From the NCBI RefSeq assembly GCF_002866065.1, contig NZ_LNJZ01000005.1, forward strand, positions 292,144 to 356,143: a DNA stretch of 64,000 nucleotides, read 5' to 3'. Both the position numbers and the translations under genes were made by a program. The DNA comes from Thiopseudomonas denitrificans (GTDB taxonomy: Bacteria > Pseudomonadota > Gammaproteobacteria > Pseudomonadales > Pseudomonadaceae). A model generated the notes under the pieces. That model had not been told where the DNA came from, ran no database searches, and was given only the letters and a program-made list of their open reading frames with translations. Of this stretch, positions 30,213-39,787 are shown in pieces (position 1 is the first letter of the stretch; every line of letters begins with the position of its first letter).

Positions 30213-31646
30213 CTAATAAGTCCTTTCAGCAATATTTATCGACTTGTATACTTCGTCTAGTTCTTCTTTTGTAAAAGGGTTGTCAGCTAGCCATTTGATT
30301 GCCGAGTCAAATAAATAGTGTACGTTTTCTTCTGGTATACTGAGTTTTTCAAGCTCTTTATTTAATTCTATTTTATCCGAACTAGGAACACTTACGAGTA
30401 TGTTGGGGTTGTCGTAATCCACTACATTGTCTAGTGAGATTATTGGCACTGTATTAATTGTTTCACCGACTCGTTTGTTATCACGATCAATAATAGCTGA
30501 GATATTAAGGCTACCAATTGTTTCTAAAATAAGCTTACAGCCAGAGCCGGCACCGAAAATAATATGTTCCCCACTTTTTCGACTCCAGGTTTTTAATGTT
30601 TGCTTGATTTCTTTCTGGACGGTGAAGAATTTTGGTTCAAGGCTTTCAATACCGGGGTCTTTTAGAGTGTTCGAGTTTATAGTAGGTTTATCTAGGATGG
30701 TGGGTTGTAAAGGTGAGTCTAGATTGATTTGCGGCCTAAAAAACCATAGAAGTCTTTGTAAATATATAACAGCTAGTTTGTCTGATAGTGAGTAATTGAC
30801 TTCTTTGTTGAGTTCAGTAAAGGCAAGCAGCATAACTTTTTCGTGGCGTATTTTGTGCTCGGGGTTTTTGGCTATGCTTGCAGACCATGAGTTTTCTGTA
30901 CCCAGTCTGTATACAGACATTATTTTATTAATATAGAGCGAGCCGTTTGGATAAGATCCAAAAAACTGTAGAAAGCGATCGCCTAATGTTAAGTGCGGTC
31001 TTTCTTTCATGAAAAGTCTGAGTCTCTCCTTAACTTCTGCGCGTATCATGCAGCTTGCTGTTGGAACCATTCCATTGGTTAGGTACAAGGTTTTTTCAAA
31101 TGGAATAATATTATTTTGTTCTGCGTAGGTGCCTATGGTTTTTGCTGGATGTGAGGCGTTAAAGTAACTAATTTGACTGGCTTGGTGAAAGCAAAGGTTG
31201 ATTTCTTTATGCTCTTCTAAGCAGTCGACTTGTTCTTGCAGTTTGTGAGTGTCACACCAGTAATCATCACCTTCGCAAATAGAAATATATTCGCCCTTGG
31301 CTCTTGGGTAGTTGTAGTGAACAGAGGGGTTAATGCCTTGTGAGTGCTGGTTTTCTGTCTGATAAATTGCTTTTATAATATTGGGATACCTGAGTTCGTA
31401 CTCTCTTATTATTTTTTGGCTATTATCAGTAGATGCGTCATCATGAATGAGCAGCTCAAATGAGAAATTTGTTTTTTGATTTAATATAGAACTTATGGAT
31501 TCTGAGATATACTTTTCATGATTGTAAACCAGCATGCATACACTGACCTTACACGGCTGATTAGTATCCCATAAGCTTGTTATAATTTCTTCGCACGGTG
31601 GAGTAGGCGTGTTTGTTCTATTGTTGTGGAATAACAATTCCGACAT
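30213..31646 (-). CDS. GT2 glycosyltransferase with C-terminal nucleotide-binding-like domain
   Basis: 477 residues. GT2 domain in the N-terminal 270 (KVSVCMLVYNHEKYISESIS, LIHDDASTDNSQKII, ISICEGDDYWCD with the acidic metal site). A C-terminal stretch (about 370-470) has a Rossmann-like HIIFGAGSGCKLIL and resembles the nucleotide-sugar-sensing ends of some transferases. The ATG at 31644-31646 directly follows the stop of the methyltransferase gene; an upstream start at 31676 would overlap it. Sugar donor unknown. Probably adds a residue to the flagellin or surface glycan. Confidence 0.85.
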   Translation of the reverse strand: MSELLFHNNRTNTPTPPCEEIITSLWDTNQPCKVSVCMLVYNHEKYISESISSILNQKTNFSFELLIHDDASTDNSQKIIREYELRYPNIIKAIYQTENQHSQGINPSVHYNYPRAKGEYISICEGDDYWCDTHKLQEQVDCLEEHKEINLCFHQASQISYFNASHPAKTIGTYAEQNNIIPFEKTLYLTNGMVPTASCMIRAEVKERLRLFMKERPHLTLGDRFLQFFGSYPNGSLYINKIMSVYRLGTENSWSASIAKNPEHKIRHEKVMLLAFTELNKEVNYSLSDKLAVIYLQRLLWFFRPQINLDSPLQPTILDKPTINSNTLKDPGIESLEPKFFTVQKEIKQTLKTWSRKSGEHIIFGAGSGCKLILETIGSLNISAIIDRDNKRVGETINTVPIISLDNVVDYDNPNILVSVPSSDKIELNKELEKLSIPEENVHYLFDSAIKWLADNPFTKEELDEVYKSINIAERTY

Positions 31647-31647
31647 G

Positions 31648-32415
31648 CTATTCACCGTAAACTGCAAAGGCGGCAAAAGGTTGGAATTGATTTTTTCTTA
31701 ATTTTAAATTATTAAGACCTAGTTCTTCTAGGACTGCCAGAGTTTCTCCTGGGAAGTGTTTACAGTTTAGTTCGTCAAATACCAACAAAGAGCCTTTGAT
31801 TAATCGAGGCTTTATTTTTTTAATGACTTCTTTTGTTGGTGTATATAAATCCATATCAAAAATCGCCATAGAAATAACTACGTGTGGGTTATCTTCTAGC
31901 CAGCTATCAACGGTATGGGTTGCATCACCTTTGATTAACTCGAATTTTTTTAAGTGGGAGAGGGGAGGAAAGCTTTCAATTAATGTAAGCGTTTCCTCTA
32001 AAATGTTTTCGTAGTTTTCTAAAGTTGTAAGGTCGTTTTCTCTTGGTAGTGTTCCATCGTTGCTATGTATGTTAGTGAATCCTTCAAAGGTATCGAAACC
32101 ATATACAACCCTGCTGCAATTGAAAGGTTCATATATGCTTCTAAGGTTGATTAAGTGTGTGAGTGTTGTGCCCCACTGCACACCGAATTCACAAATAACA
32201 CCTGGAACATCAATTATTCTTTGATACAAATCGTTTAGGTATAGAAGTTTTGATAGAGCGCCGACATTCATAGTCACCATGCTGTGCTTATTCCAACAAC
32301 TGCTACCAAAGTGAGGGTTTAGTTGGTTAGATATTTCTTGCAATCTTTCTAAGTTATTGATACTTGATTTTGTATTGTTGAAAATTAGTTGTTTGCGTGG
32401 CTGAATAGTATTCAT
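31648..32415 (-). CDS. TylF/MacrocinOMT-like class I SAM methyltransferase
   Basis: 255 residues. The SAM-binding region is GVICEFGVQWGTTLTHLINL (about 70-90), followed by VVYGFDTFEGFTNIHSNDG and an acidic motif ISMAIFDMDLYTPTKEVIK. These are typical of TylF-type sugar O-methyltransferases. AGAGAG precedes the ATG at 32413-32415. It is 96 bp from the FkbM gene and abuts the GT2 gene. Likely O-methylates a deoxysugar in the glycan; the position methylated is not known. Confidence 0.87.
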   Translation of the reverse strand: MNTIQPRKQLIFNNTKSSINNLERLQEISNQLNPHFGSSCWNKHSMVTMNVGALSKLLYLNDLYQRIIDVPGVICEFGVQWGTTLTHLINLRSIYEPFNCSRVVYGFDTFEGFTNIHSNDGTLPRENDLTTLENYENILEETLTLIESFPPLSHLKKFELIKGDATHTVDSWLEDNPHVVISMAIFDMDLYTPTKEVIKKIKPRLIKGSLLVFDELNCKHFPGETLAVLEELGLNNLKLRKNQFQPFAAFAVYGE

Positions 32416-32511
32416 TTAAACTCTCTTTTTGTAAGGTTTTCAATAGTTATTTCTAATCCAGTGGTAAATACTAAGTTGCATGCTGATGAATATAGATAAA
32501 TTGAATTTTCT

Positions 32512-33474
32512 TCATTCAAATGCAAAGAGAACGGCTTCCCAGCCGTTATTTAACTCTACCCAGTTAAACGCTAGTTTATAGCTTGGATTCAAGCAGGATA
32601 TAAGCTCTGGTAGTTTTATAATGTCATCCCAAAGATGATATATGCATATTGCTAAAGTGGGTTTGTGCTTCTTTATTGTGTTTGTCGCTCCAGCTAGTGC
32701 GTATCTTTCAGCACCCTCGATATCCATTTTAATGAAGTCAACTTTTGCTATGTTATTATCTTTAATATGCTTGTCTATTGTTATTGTTTCAATTGCTTCT
32801 CCGGTGTTTTCACCAAACATAGAGGTTGCACCTTGAATGGCAGTTGCTTTTATGTGTACGATATCGCCGTCTTTGTCACTAAGAGCAGTTTTGTAAATGC
32901 TGGTATTTTGTATGTTGTTATCTTTTATGTTTTTTTCGAGTAGTTCTATATTTTCGTCCAATAACTCAAAGGAGTGTATTGTTGGGTTTATATATGTTTG
33001 AGAGAATAGTACTGCTGTGTCTCCAACAAAAGCGCCTGCATCGATTATAAAGCTGTTTTCTAGGTGTTTTACTTTATTGTGTTCATATTGTCTATAGTTG
33101 AAATCATGTACACAAAAATTCCATTTATATGTTGTTAGCTTTCCCGTAAGATTAGCCTTTTTTAAGTCTAGAGTATGGTACTGCTTACCGTTTAAAATGA
33201 ACTGTTCGGTCTTTTGTGATGCAACTTCTTTAAGCTTTGCTTGATACTCTGCTTTTTCAGATATGCTGATGATGTCAATAGATAGCCATCTTTTCATAAA
33301 CCATATTACTAATCTTTCTTGCTCTGTAGGGCTAAGTTTTTTATATAGGTTTTTTGTGATGCTATCTAGATGCTTGTTGTACTTCTCTATTTTTTCTTCG
33401 TAGAGATGCTTATCTTTTTCGTCAAGCTTTTCTTTTTTGGCTTCTAAATGCTGTAAGAATGAATTGTTTTGCAT
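32512..33474 (-). CDS. FkbM-family methyltransferase
   Basis: 320 residues. An N-terminal charged coiled-coil-like segment (about 10-40, KKEKLDEKDKHLYEEKIEKY) and helical part precede a SAM-binding core from about 140. This core has FIIDAGAFVGDTAVLFSQT, IHSFELLDENIELLEKNI and DFIKMDIEGAERYALAGA, which mark the FkbM family. AAAGGA precedes the ATG. FkbM enzymes O-methylate sugars of glycolipids, LPS and flagellin glycans. AT-rich; second of two methyltransferases in the operon. Confidence 0.9.
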   Translation of the reverse strand: MQNNSFLQHLEAKKEKLDEKDKHLYEEKIEKYNKHLDSITKNLYKKLSPTEQERLVIWFMKRWLSIDIISISEKAEYQAKLKEVASQKTEQFILNGKQYHTLDLKKANLTGKLTTYKWNFCVHDFNYRQYEHNKVKHLENSFIIDAGAFVGDTAVLFSQTYINPTIHSFELLDENIELLEKNIKDNNIQNTSIYKTALSDKDGDIVHIKATAIQGATSMFGENTGEAIETITIDKHIKDNNIAKVDFIKMDIEGAERYALAGATNTIKKHKPTLAICIYHLWDDIIKLPELISCLNPSYKLAFNWVELNNGWEAVLFAFE

Positions 33475-33483
33475 TTTTTTCCT

Positions 33484-34770
33484 TTAAGATTCACTTATTA
33501 AGAAATCAAGTAATTTTGCGTTGTTTTTGATTGTAGCTGAGTCTTTCCTTTCAGCAAACGAATCATCAATAAACACCGCTTTCTCCGCTGTCATAAAATC
33601 CGCCTTGGGTCGTCCATCTGTCACATGCACAATCTCATCAAATAGTTGCGTTAAACGGTATTGCTTCAGTGTTGCTTGTAAGTCGCCTCGGTGGCGGGTT
33701 ATTAGGCAAATGTGTTTGCCTTCGTCTATTGCCTTGTATAAAAACGCCACCAGTTCGTAGTTTACCTTGCCATCTACAATCAGGCAGTCGTCCAGGTCAA
33801 CGTAAACGTGGCTGTATTCGATATCCAGCTTGTATCTGTTGCACAGGGCGCGGTCTAGTTCGACGTTAAAGTCGTTGACCAGTATTTCTACATCCTGCCC
33901 GAAGGCATCAAAGCAGCTTAGCAGGGCAAAGTTTACGCCCTTGATGCGAAACAGTGCCGAGGAGCCTGCTAGTCTTGCGGCGACTTCCAGCAGTCTGGGC
34001 TGGCCGTCTGCGGCTTGTTTGGCCTGAAAAAACCATGCGCCTCTGGGCTTTAGGATGCGGTTGATGTTTTCGGCCCAATGGGCAAATTCTTGAGCATGTG
34101 CGCTGCTTTCGCTGGTGTTGACGCTGATGCCGTTGCTGACGCGGTTGCGGCTGCGCACGCCATGAAAGCGCAGTTGGCCGTGACGGTCGCTAAAGCAGTC
34201 GATGGTCCATTCGGGGCCGGTCAGGTATTCCTGTATCAGTATGTCCTTGCTGGTGGCGGTTTCTAGTAACAGCTCGGCATGTTTGCGGTTGTTGGCTTTG
34301 GCAGCGCCGCGTGCGCCGTAGCCCTGGGCGGGTTTGAGGAATACCGGATATTGCTCAACTTCATCCAGGTTGCTGTAGCTGTGTGCCTGCGGGATATGGC
34401 CGTGCAGGGCGGCGTAGGTTTTGCGTTTGTCGGCGCAGATGGCGGTGGTTTCTTTGCTGCTGCCAATCACGACCACGCCCAGTTCGGCGGCGAGGTTGTG
34501 CAGGGTTTCGGCCACGGCATCCATGGTCGGGTAGATGGCGTCGATGTGGCGGCTGCGGATGATGTCTTGCAGGGCGGCGGCGAAGCCTGCGTCTGTGTGC
34601 ATGGGCACGCCGCCGATGTAGTCGTCATACACAAAGCGGCCATGGTCATCCACGCTGGATGCGCCAATCAGGGCAAAGTGGGTGGAGTGCTGCATGGAGC
34701 GATGGATTTCCAGCCCGATTTCTGAACCGCAGGGGAAGACCAGAATGTTTCTTTTAGGAGTTGCAGGCAT
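33484..34770 (-). CDS. ATP-grasp / HAD fusion protein
   Basis: 428 residues. Residues about 1-300 form an ATP-grasp fold related to the CarB type (VFLKPAQGYGARGAAK, DILIQEYLTGPEWTIDC, RLLEVAARLAGSSALF). Residues about 320-428 show all four HAD motifs (YVDLDDCLIVDG, LITRHRGD, KADFM, AVFIDDSFAE). Cells could use it as a ligase joined to a phosphatase acting on a sugar or aminosugar acyl intermediate, which is an inference. The start overlaps the DegT stop by 17 bp. G+C is higher than in the next four genes, so the compositional boundary falls just after it. Confidence 0.8.
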   Translation of the reverse strand: MPATPKRNILVFPCGSEIGLEIHRSMQHSTHFALIGASSVDDHGRFVYDDYIGGVPMHTDAGFAAALQDIIRSRHIDAIYPTMDAVAETLHNLAAELGVVVIGSSKETTAICADKRKTYAALHGHIPQAHSYSNLDEVEQYPVFLKPAQGYGARGAAKANNRKHAELLLETATSKDILIQEYLTGPEWTIDCFSDRHGQLRFHGVRSRNRVSNGISVNTSESSAHAQEFAHWAENINRILKPRGAWFFQAKQAADGQPRLLEVAARLAGSSALFRIKGVNFALLSCFDAFGQDVEILVNDFNVELDRALCNRYKLDIEYSHVYVDLDDCLIVDGKVNYELVAFLYKAIDEGKHICLITRHRGDLQATLKQYRLTQLFDEIVHVTDGRPKADFMTAEKAVFIDDSFAERKDSATIKNNAKLLDFLISES

Positions 34771-35881
34771 TTAATACATCCTTGATTAAACTGATGACCC
34801 TGTCTTGTTCGTCTTCTGTCAACGCCGGATAAATCGGCAGGCACAGTACTTTTTCTGCAATTTCTGTCGCAGTCGCGAGATTTTCCGGCTGGGCGCTGAC
34901 CAGTCCTCGATACATGGGGAACTGGCTGATCAGCGGGTAAAAGTAACGTCTTGAATAAATGCTGTTGTCGCGCAGGCGCTGGTAGAGCGCATCGCGGCTG
35001 ATGGGGTAGTTGCTGTCTATCAGAATAGGGTAGTAGGAGTTGTTGGTGGTTTGCTCCAGCAGGCCGGCGGGGATGCTGATGCCCTTGATGTCTTTTAGCT
35101 GCTGGTTGTAGCGCTGGGCGATGTGTTGGCGCTGGGCCAGCGCCTGGTCGATGTGTTTGAGCTGTAGCAGGCCGAAAGCGGCGTTGATTTCGCTCATTTT
35201 GCCGTTGATGCCGTTGGCCACTACGGTAACTTCATCAACAAAGCCAAAGTTTTTTAGTTGGTCGATACGTTTTTTGGTTTTTGCATCTGGGCAGATGATG
35301 GCACCGCCCTCGAAGGTGTTGAATACTTTGGTGGCGTGAAAGCTCAGCACACTCAGATCACCGTGACGCAGAATGCTACCGCCGGCATCTCGTACGCCAA
35401 AGCTGTGGGCCGCATCATAGATGACTTTCAGGTTGTAATTATCTGCTATGCGCTGGATGGCCTGGACTTGGCACGGGTTGCCGTAGCAATGCACAGGCAT
35501 GATAGCGGTGGTGTGTGGAGTAATGGCGGCTTCGATTTTTTCCGGATCAAGGTTGAAACTATGCGGGTCGATATCGGCAAACACCGGGCGGATGCCGTTC
35601 CACAGCAGAGAGTGTGTGGTGGCAACAAAGGAGTAGGGCGTGGTGATGACTTCGCCGGTGATGCGCAGTGCCTGCAGGGCGGTGAGCAGGGCGATGGTGC
35701 CGCTGTTGAACAGGGCTACGTGCTCGACACCCAGGTAGTCCGCCAGTTGTTGCTCAAGCTGGCGGTGCATGTTGCCGCCGTTGGTGAGCTGCTTGCTGGC
35801 CCAGATTTGTTCCAGGTAGGGCAGAAACTCTTCGAGATCCGGCAGCAGCGGCTGGGTAACGTAAATTGGGTCGTTGCTCAT
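34754..35881 (-). CDS. DegT/DnrJ/EryC1/StrS-family sugar aminotransferase
   Basis: PLP-dependent enzyme (375 residues) that aminates keto-sugar nucleotides. The PLP lysine is in SFHATKVFNTFEGGA (K185), the PLP-ring Asp in YDAAHSFG (D156), and the GTIALLTAL loop is near 61. The ATG at 35879-35881 gives MSNDPIYVTQP; a start 45 nt upstream is less likely. First gene of the minus-strand operon and divergent from rmlA. RmlA and RmlB products could be its substrate line, for example a dTDP-4-keto-6-deoxyhexose, although no 3,4-ketoisomerase is visible. Confidence 0.92.
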   Translation of the reverse strand: MSNDPIYVTQPLLPDLEEFLPYLEQIWASKQLTNGGNMHRQLEQQLADYLGVEHVALFNSGTIALLTALQALRITGEVITTPYSFVATTHSLLWNGIRPVFADIDPHSFNLDPEKIEAAITPHTTAIMPVHCYGNPCQVQAIQRIADNYNLKVIYDAAHSFGVRDAGGSILRHGDLSVLSFHATKVFNTFEGGAIICPDAKTKKRIDQLKNFGFVDEVTVVANGINGKMSEINAAFGLLQLKHIDQALAQRQHIAQRYNQQLKDIKGISIPAGLLEQTTNNSYYPILIDSNYPISRDALYQRLRDNSIYSRRYFYPLISQFPMYRGLVSAQPENLATATEIAEKVLCLPIYPALTEDEQDRVISLIKDVLNACNS

Positions 35882-36008
35882 GAGTAGTCCGCTGGCTGGT
35901 GGTGAATGATGGCCATATTCTCGCAAGGATCAGAAAGGGTCAACCAGGCTGCTGGTGATGATGCCGGCGGTACATTACACTGTGGCCGGTATTTTTATAG
36001 GTGGTGAC

Positions 36009-36890
36009 ATGAAAGGCATTATTCTCGCAGGTGGCTCCGGTACCCGCTTGTATCCGATTACTCGCGGCGTGTCCAAGCAGCTGATTCCCGTGTATGACAA
36101 GCCGATGGTGTATTACCCGCTGTCGGTGCTGATGCTGGCCGGCATTCGTGAGGTGCTGGTCATCACTACGCCAGAGGATCAGCCCAGTTTTCAACGCTTG
36201 CTGGGCGACGGTTCCGAGCTGGGCATGCGTTTTGAGTACGTGGTGCAGCCATCACCGGATGGCCTGGCCCAGGCCTTCATTCTTGGGCGCGAGTTTATTG
36301 GTGATGATGATGTGTGCCTGATTCTGGGCGACAACATTTATCACGGCCATGACCTCAGTCGCTTGCTGCAATCGGCAGTGGCCAATGTGAGCGAGCATAA
36401 CCGGGCGACGGTATTTGGCTATCACGTGCAGGACCCTCAGCGTTACGGGGTGGTCGAGTTTGATGGCCAGGGCCAGGTGGTCGGCATTGAAGAAAAGCCG
36501 CAGCAGCCCAAGTCCAGCTATGCAGTGACAGGACTGTATTTCTACCCGAACGACGTCGTGCAAAAAGCTGCCAAGGTGAAGCCCTCTGCCCGTGGCGAGC
36601 TGGAAATTACCACTGTTAACCAGATGTTTTTGGCCGAAGGTCGGCTGATGCTGGAAAAAATGGGCCGTGGCTATGCCTGGCTGGATACCGGTACCCATGA
36701 AAGCCTGCTGGAAGCTTCTGCTTTTATTGAAACCATTGAGAAGCGCCAGGGGTTGAAGGTGGCTTGTCTGGAAGAAATTGCCTTCGAGATGGGCTATATC
36801 GGCCGTGAGCAGGTGCTGGAGCTGGCCGGCCCGCTGGAGAAAAACCAGTACGGCCAGTACCTGATACGCCGTATGCAAGAGGAGCGATAG
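36009..36890 (+). CDS. rmlA: Glucose-1-phosphate thymidylyltransferase RmlA
   Basis: Makes dTDP-glucose. 293 residues with the [20 protein letters not shown] nucleotide-binding start, [12 protein letters not shown] and [13 protein letters not shown] motifs. The ATG at 36009 is preceded by AGGTGG; a start 54 nt upstream is unsupported. First of four plus-strand dTDP-rhamnose genes in the order A-C-D-B; rmlC starts 3 bp after its stop. Confidence 0.97.
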   Translation: MKGIILAGGSGTRLYPITRGVSKQLIPVYDKPMVYYPLSVLMLAGIREVLVITTPEDQPSFQRLLGDGSELGMRFEYVVQPSPDGLAQAFILGREFIGDDDVCLILGDNIYHGHDLSRLLQSAVANVSEHNRATVFGYHVQDPQRYGVVEFDGQGQVVGIEEKPQQPKSSYAVTGLYFYPNDVVQKAAKVKPSARGELEITTVNQMFLAEGRLMLEKMGRGYAWLDTGTHESLLEASAFIETIEKRQGLKVACLEEIAFEMGYIGREQVLELAGPLEKNQYGQYLIRRMQEER

Positions 36891-36892
36891 AG

Positions 36893-37468
36893 ATGCAGCT
36901 GATTCCCCAGGCAATTCCTGATGTGGTGCTGATTGAGCCAAAGGTACACGGCGATGCCCGTGGTTATTTTGTCGAGACCTTCCGAAAGGACCGCCTTGAG
37001 CAGGCGTTGGGCTATCCGGTTTCCTTTTGCCAGGACAATGAGTCTTTTTCGTCGCGCGGTGTGTTGCGCGGGTTGCATTTTCAATTGCCTCCTCATGCGC
37101 AAGCCAAGCTGGTACGGGTACTCGATGGCGAGGTGCTGGATGTAGCAGTGGATATCCGTCAGGGTAGTCCGACATTTGGCCAGCATGTTGCCGTGCGGCT
37201 GGATGCACAGAGCAAGCGGCAGCTGTTTGTGCCGCGTGGTTTCGCACATGGCTTTGTGGTGTTAAGCGAAACAGCACGTTTTGCCTACAAGGTGGACAAT
37301 TACTACTCGCCGGAGTCGGACCGGGGGCTGGCGTTTGATGACCCTGCATTGGGCATCGACTGGTTGCTGCCGTCGGAGCAGTTGCTGCTCTCGGCCAAAG
37401 ACCAGCAGCAGCCGCTGTTAAGCCAGCTGGGTGAGGCTTTTGTTTATCAGGGCGGCACACATGACTAA
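36893..37468 (+). CDS. rmlC: dTDP-4-dehydrorhamnose 3,5-epimerase RmlC
   Basis: Cupin-fold epimerase, 191 residues. DARGYFVETFRKDRLEQ, SRGVLRGLHFQLPPHAQAKL (catalytic His), FVPRGFAHGF and KVDNYYSPESDRGLAFDDP match RmlC. Starts 3 bp after rmlA and overlaps rmlD by 8 bp, so the three are one transcription unit. Confidence 0.96.
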   Translation: MQLIPQAIPDVVLIEPKVHGDARGYFVETFRKDRLEQALGYPVSFCQDNESFSSRGVLRGLHFQLPPHAQAKLVRVLDGEVLDVAVDIRQGSPTFGQHVAVRLDAQSKRQLFVPRGFAHGFVVLSETARFAYKVDNYYSPESDRGLAFDDPALGIDWLLPSEQLLLSAKDQQQPLLSQLGEAFVYQGGTHD

Positions 37469-38351
37469 GCGGGTTTTGGTTATTGGCAAGAACGGCCAGC
37501 TGGGGCAGAGCCTGCACAAGGTTGCTGTGCGTTATCCGCAATTTGATCTGGATTTTGTCGGACGTGAGCGGCTTGATCTGGGGTGTGACAAGTCAATCAG
37601 TACTTTTTTTGACGCGCTTGAGCAGCCTTACGCTGCCATCATCAATGCCGCAGCCTACACGGCGGTGGACAAGGCCGAGTCCGAGCCTGAGCTGGCCAGG
37701 CAGGTAAATCACCATGCGGTGGAGCAGCTGGCTGAAATCGCACAGCGGCAGGGCAGTTTTTTTGTTCATGTATCCACTGACTATGTGTTCAGTGGGCAGG
37801 CTTGCCGCCCTTATACCGAGACGGACACTACAGCACCGGTTAATGCGTACGGCGCCAGTAAGCTTGGTGGTGAGCGGGCCATGTTGGCCAGCGGTTGCCG
37901 GGGTGTCATTGTGCGCACTGGCTGGGTGTACTCGGAGTTTGGCAACAACTTTGTCAAAACAATGTTGCGGCTGGGCAATGAGCGTGACGCACTGGGGGTG
38001 GTATGTGACCAGATAGGTACGCCTACCTATGCCCCTGACCTGGCCACGGCTTTGCTGGAGCTGTTGCAAGCGGGGCTGGATTCGGCAGCCGGTGACGCGC
38101 AGGTTTATCATTACAGCAATGAGGGTGCGTGCAGCTGGTATGACTTTGCAGAGGCCGTATTTGAGTTGTCGGGTGTTGCCTGCAAGGTCAGTCCGATTGC
38201 AAGCAGTGCTTACCCGACACCTGCTGCCCGTCCGTTTTATAGCCTGCTGGACAAGGCAAAAATCAGGCAAGTGCTGCCAGCGCCGATTCCCCATTGGCGA
38301 AAGTCGCTGGTGTCGTGCCTGCAGGAATTGCAGAAACAGCCTGGTTTGTAA
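37461..38351 (+). CDS. rmlD: dTDP-4-dehydrorhamnose reductase RmlD
   Basis: Last step of dTDP-L-rhamnose synthesis; 296 residues. MTKRVLVIGKNGQLGQS is the NADPH-binding motif. The SDR catalytic segment has HVSTDYVFSG (Thr) and VNAYGASKLGGERA (YxxxK). The ATG at 37461 overlaps the rmlC stop. A 108-bp gap separates it from rmlB. Confidence 0.95.
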   Translation: MTKRVLVIGKNGQLGQSLHKVAVRYPQFDLDFVGRERLDLGCDKSISTFFDALEQPYAAIINAAAYTAVDKAESEPELARQVNHHAVEQLAEIAQRQGSFFVHVSTDYVFSGQACRPYTETDTTAPVNAYGASKLGGERAMLASGCRGVIVRTGWVYSEFGNNFVKTMLRLGNERDALGVVCDQIGTPTYAPDLATALLELLQAGLDSAAGDAQVYHYSNEGACSWYDFAEAVFELSGVACKVSPIASSAYPTPAARPFYSLLDKAKIRQVLPAPIPHWRKSLVSCLQELQKQPGL

Positions 38352-38459
38352 TTGGCAGGCCCGTTCTGTAGTTATGACGGGCTGCACCGGAGCAGATTTG
38401 CTCTGTGATACTCAATCTTGAAGCCGGCAATGGGTGCTGGAATCAACAGGGAAATTTTC

Positions 38460-39578
38460 ATGAAAATTCTGGTTACCGGCGGTGCCGGTTTTATCGGCAG
38501 TGCCGTGGTGCGGCACCTGATCAACGATACCGGCCATTCGGTGATAAATCTCGACAAGCTGACCTATGCCGGCAACCTTGAGTCGCTGGCCAGTGTTAGT
38601 GATAGCTCGCGCTATGCGTTCGAGCAGGTGGATATTTGTGATGCCGCCGAAGTACAACGGGTGTTTGCCCAACATCAGCCCGATGCGGTCATGCACCTGG
38701 CAGCGGAAAGCCACGTGGACCGTTCCATTGATGGCCCTGGCGAGTTTATCCAGACCAATATTGTAGGTACCTATGTGTTGCTTGAGGCAGCACGTGCCTA
38801 CTGGAGCCAGCTGCCGGATGAGCGCAAGGCTGCATTTCGCTTTCATCATATTTCTACTGATGAGGTGTATGGGGATTTGCCGCATCCTTCGGATGAGGGT
38901 GTCAACAAGGACAGTCTGCCACTGTTCACGGAGAGCACGGCCTATGCGCCAAGCTCGCCGTACTCGGCATCCAAGGCAGGCTCTGATCACCTGGTGCGAG
39001 CCTGGCAGCGTACTTATGGGCTGCCGGTGATCGTGACCAACTGCTCCAACAACTATGGGCCTTATCATTTTCCGGAAAAACTGATTCCGCTGGTGATCCT
39101 GAATGCGCTGGAAGGCAAGTCGCTACCGATTTATGGCAAGGGCGACCAGATTCGTGACTGGCTGTATGTGGAGGATCACGCCCGGGCGCTGCTGCAGGTG
39201 CTGACGAACGGAGAGCCGGGGGAGACCTACAACATTGGTGGCCATAACGAGAAAACCAATCTCGAAGTGGTAGCGACGATTTGCGACATTCTTGATGAGC
39301 TTGCCCCTCGAGGGCTTGAACTGCCGGCTGGTGTTGCTGCGCAAGAGCAGCGGGCTACAAGCTACAAGAGTCTGATTGCCCATGTGGCGGATCGCCCCGG
39401 CCATGACCGGCGTTACGCCATTGATGCCGGAAAAATCGCCAGCGGGCTGGGCTGGGTGCCGCAGGAAACCTTTGCCAGCGGCCTGCGTAAAACCGTGCAG
39501 TGGTATCTGGATAACCAGCGCTGGTGCCAGCGTGTTCAGGATGGCAGCTATCAGCGGGAGCGGTTGGGGAGTTTGTAA
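38460..39578 (+). CDS. rmlB: dTDP-glucose 4,6-dehydratase RmlB
   Basis: Makes dTDP-4-keto-6-deoxyglucose. 372 residues: [20 protein letters not shown] (NAD motif), [27 protein letters not shown] and the [15 protein letters not shown] YxxxK motif are standard. Lies at the end of the rml group rather than the start (RmlBDAC order is common elsewhere), 209 bp before the second flagellin gene. Confidence 0.97.
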   Translation: MKILVTGGAGFIGSAVVRHLINDTGHSVINLDKLTYAGNLESLASVSDSSRYAFEQVDICDAAEVQRVFAQHQPDAVMHLAAESHVDRSIDGPGEFIQTNIVGTYVLLEAARAYWSQLPDERKAAFRFHHISTDEVYGDLPHPSDEGVNKDSLPLFTESTAYAPSSPYSASKAGSDHLVRAWQRTYGLPVIVTNCSNNYGPYHFPEKLIPLVILNALEGKSLPIYGKGDQIRDWLYVEDHARALLQVLTNGEPGETYNIGGHNEKTNLEVVATICDILDELAPRGLELPAGVAAQEQRATSYKSLIAHVADRPGHDRRYAIDAGKIASGLGWVPQETFASGLRKTVQWYLDNQRWCQRVQDGSYQRERLGSL

Positions 39579-39787
39579 AAATAAAACTTGGCATGCTATG
39601 TGCTTGAAAGTTTGTGCGCAGGATTAAAGCGTCAAGGCTTCGACAGTGAGCCGGACGTTCCATCTTCTGGATGGTTTTCTGACGCGGACGACAACCAAGA
39701 CGAAAGCTGAGTAACCGGGAGCATGCCGCTGGCAAAAGCCCGCTGGCACGTCTGGTTATTCAACGATCAGCCCTGGAGGCACATAAC

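Noticed and set aside
39625-39657. Possible sigma-28 promoter of the second flagellin (TCAAGGCT, 10 bp, GCCGGACG)
   Set aside because: The -10 departs from GCCGATAA in the last four positions and the spacer is short; a promoter must exist but I cannot place it.
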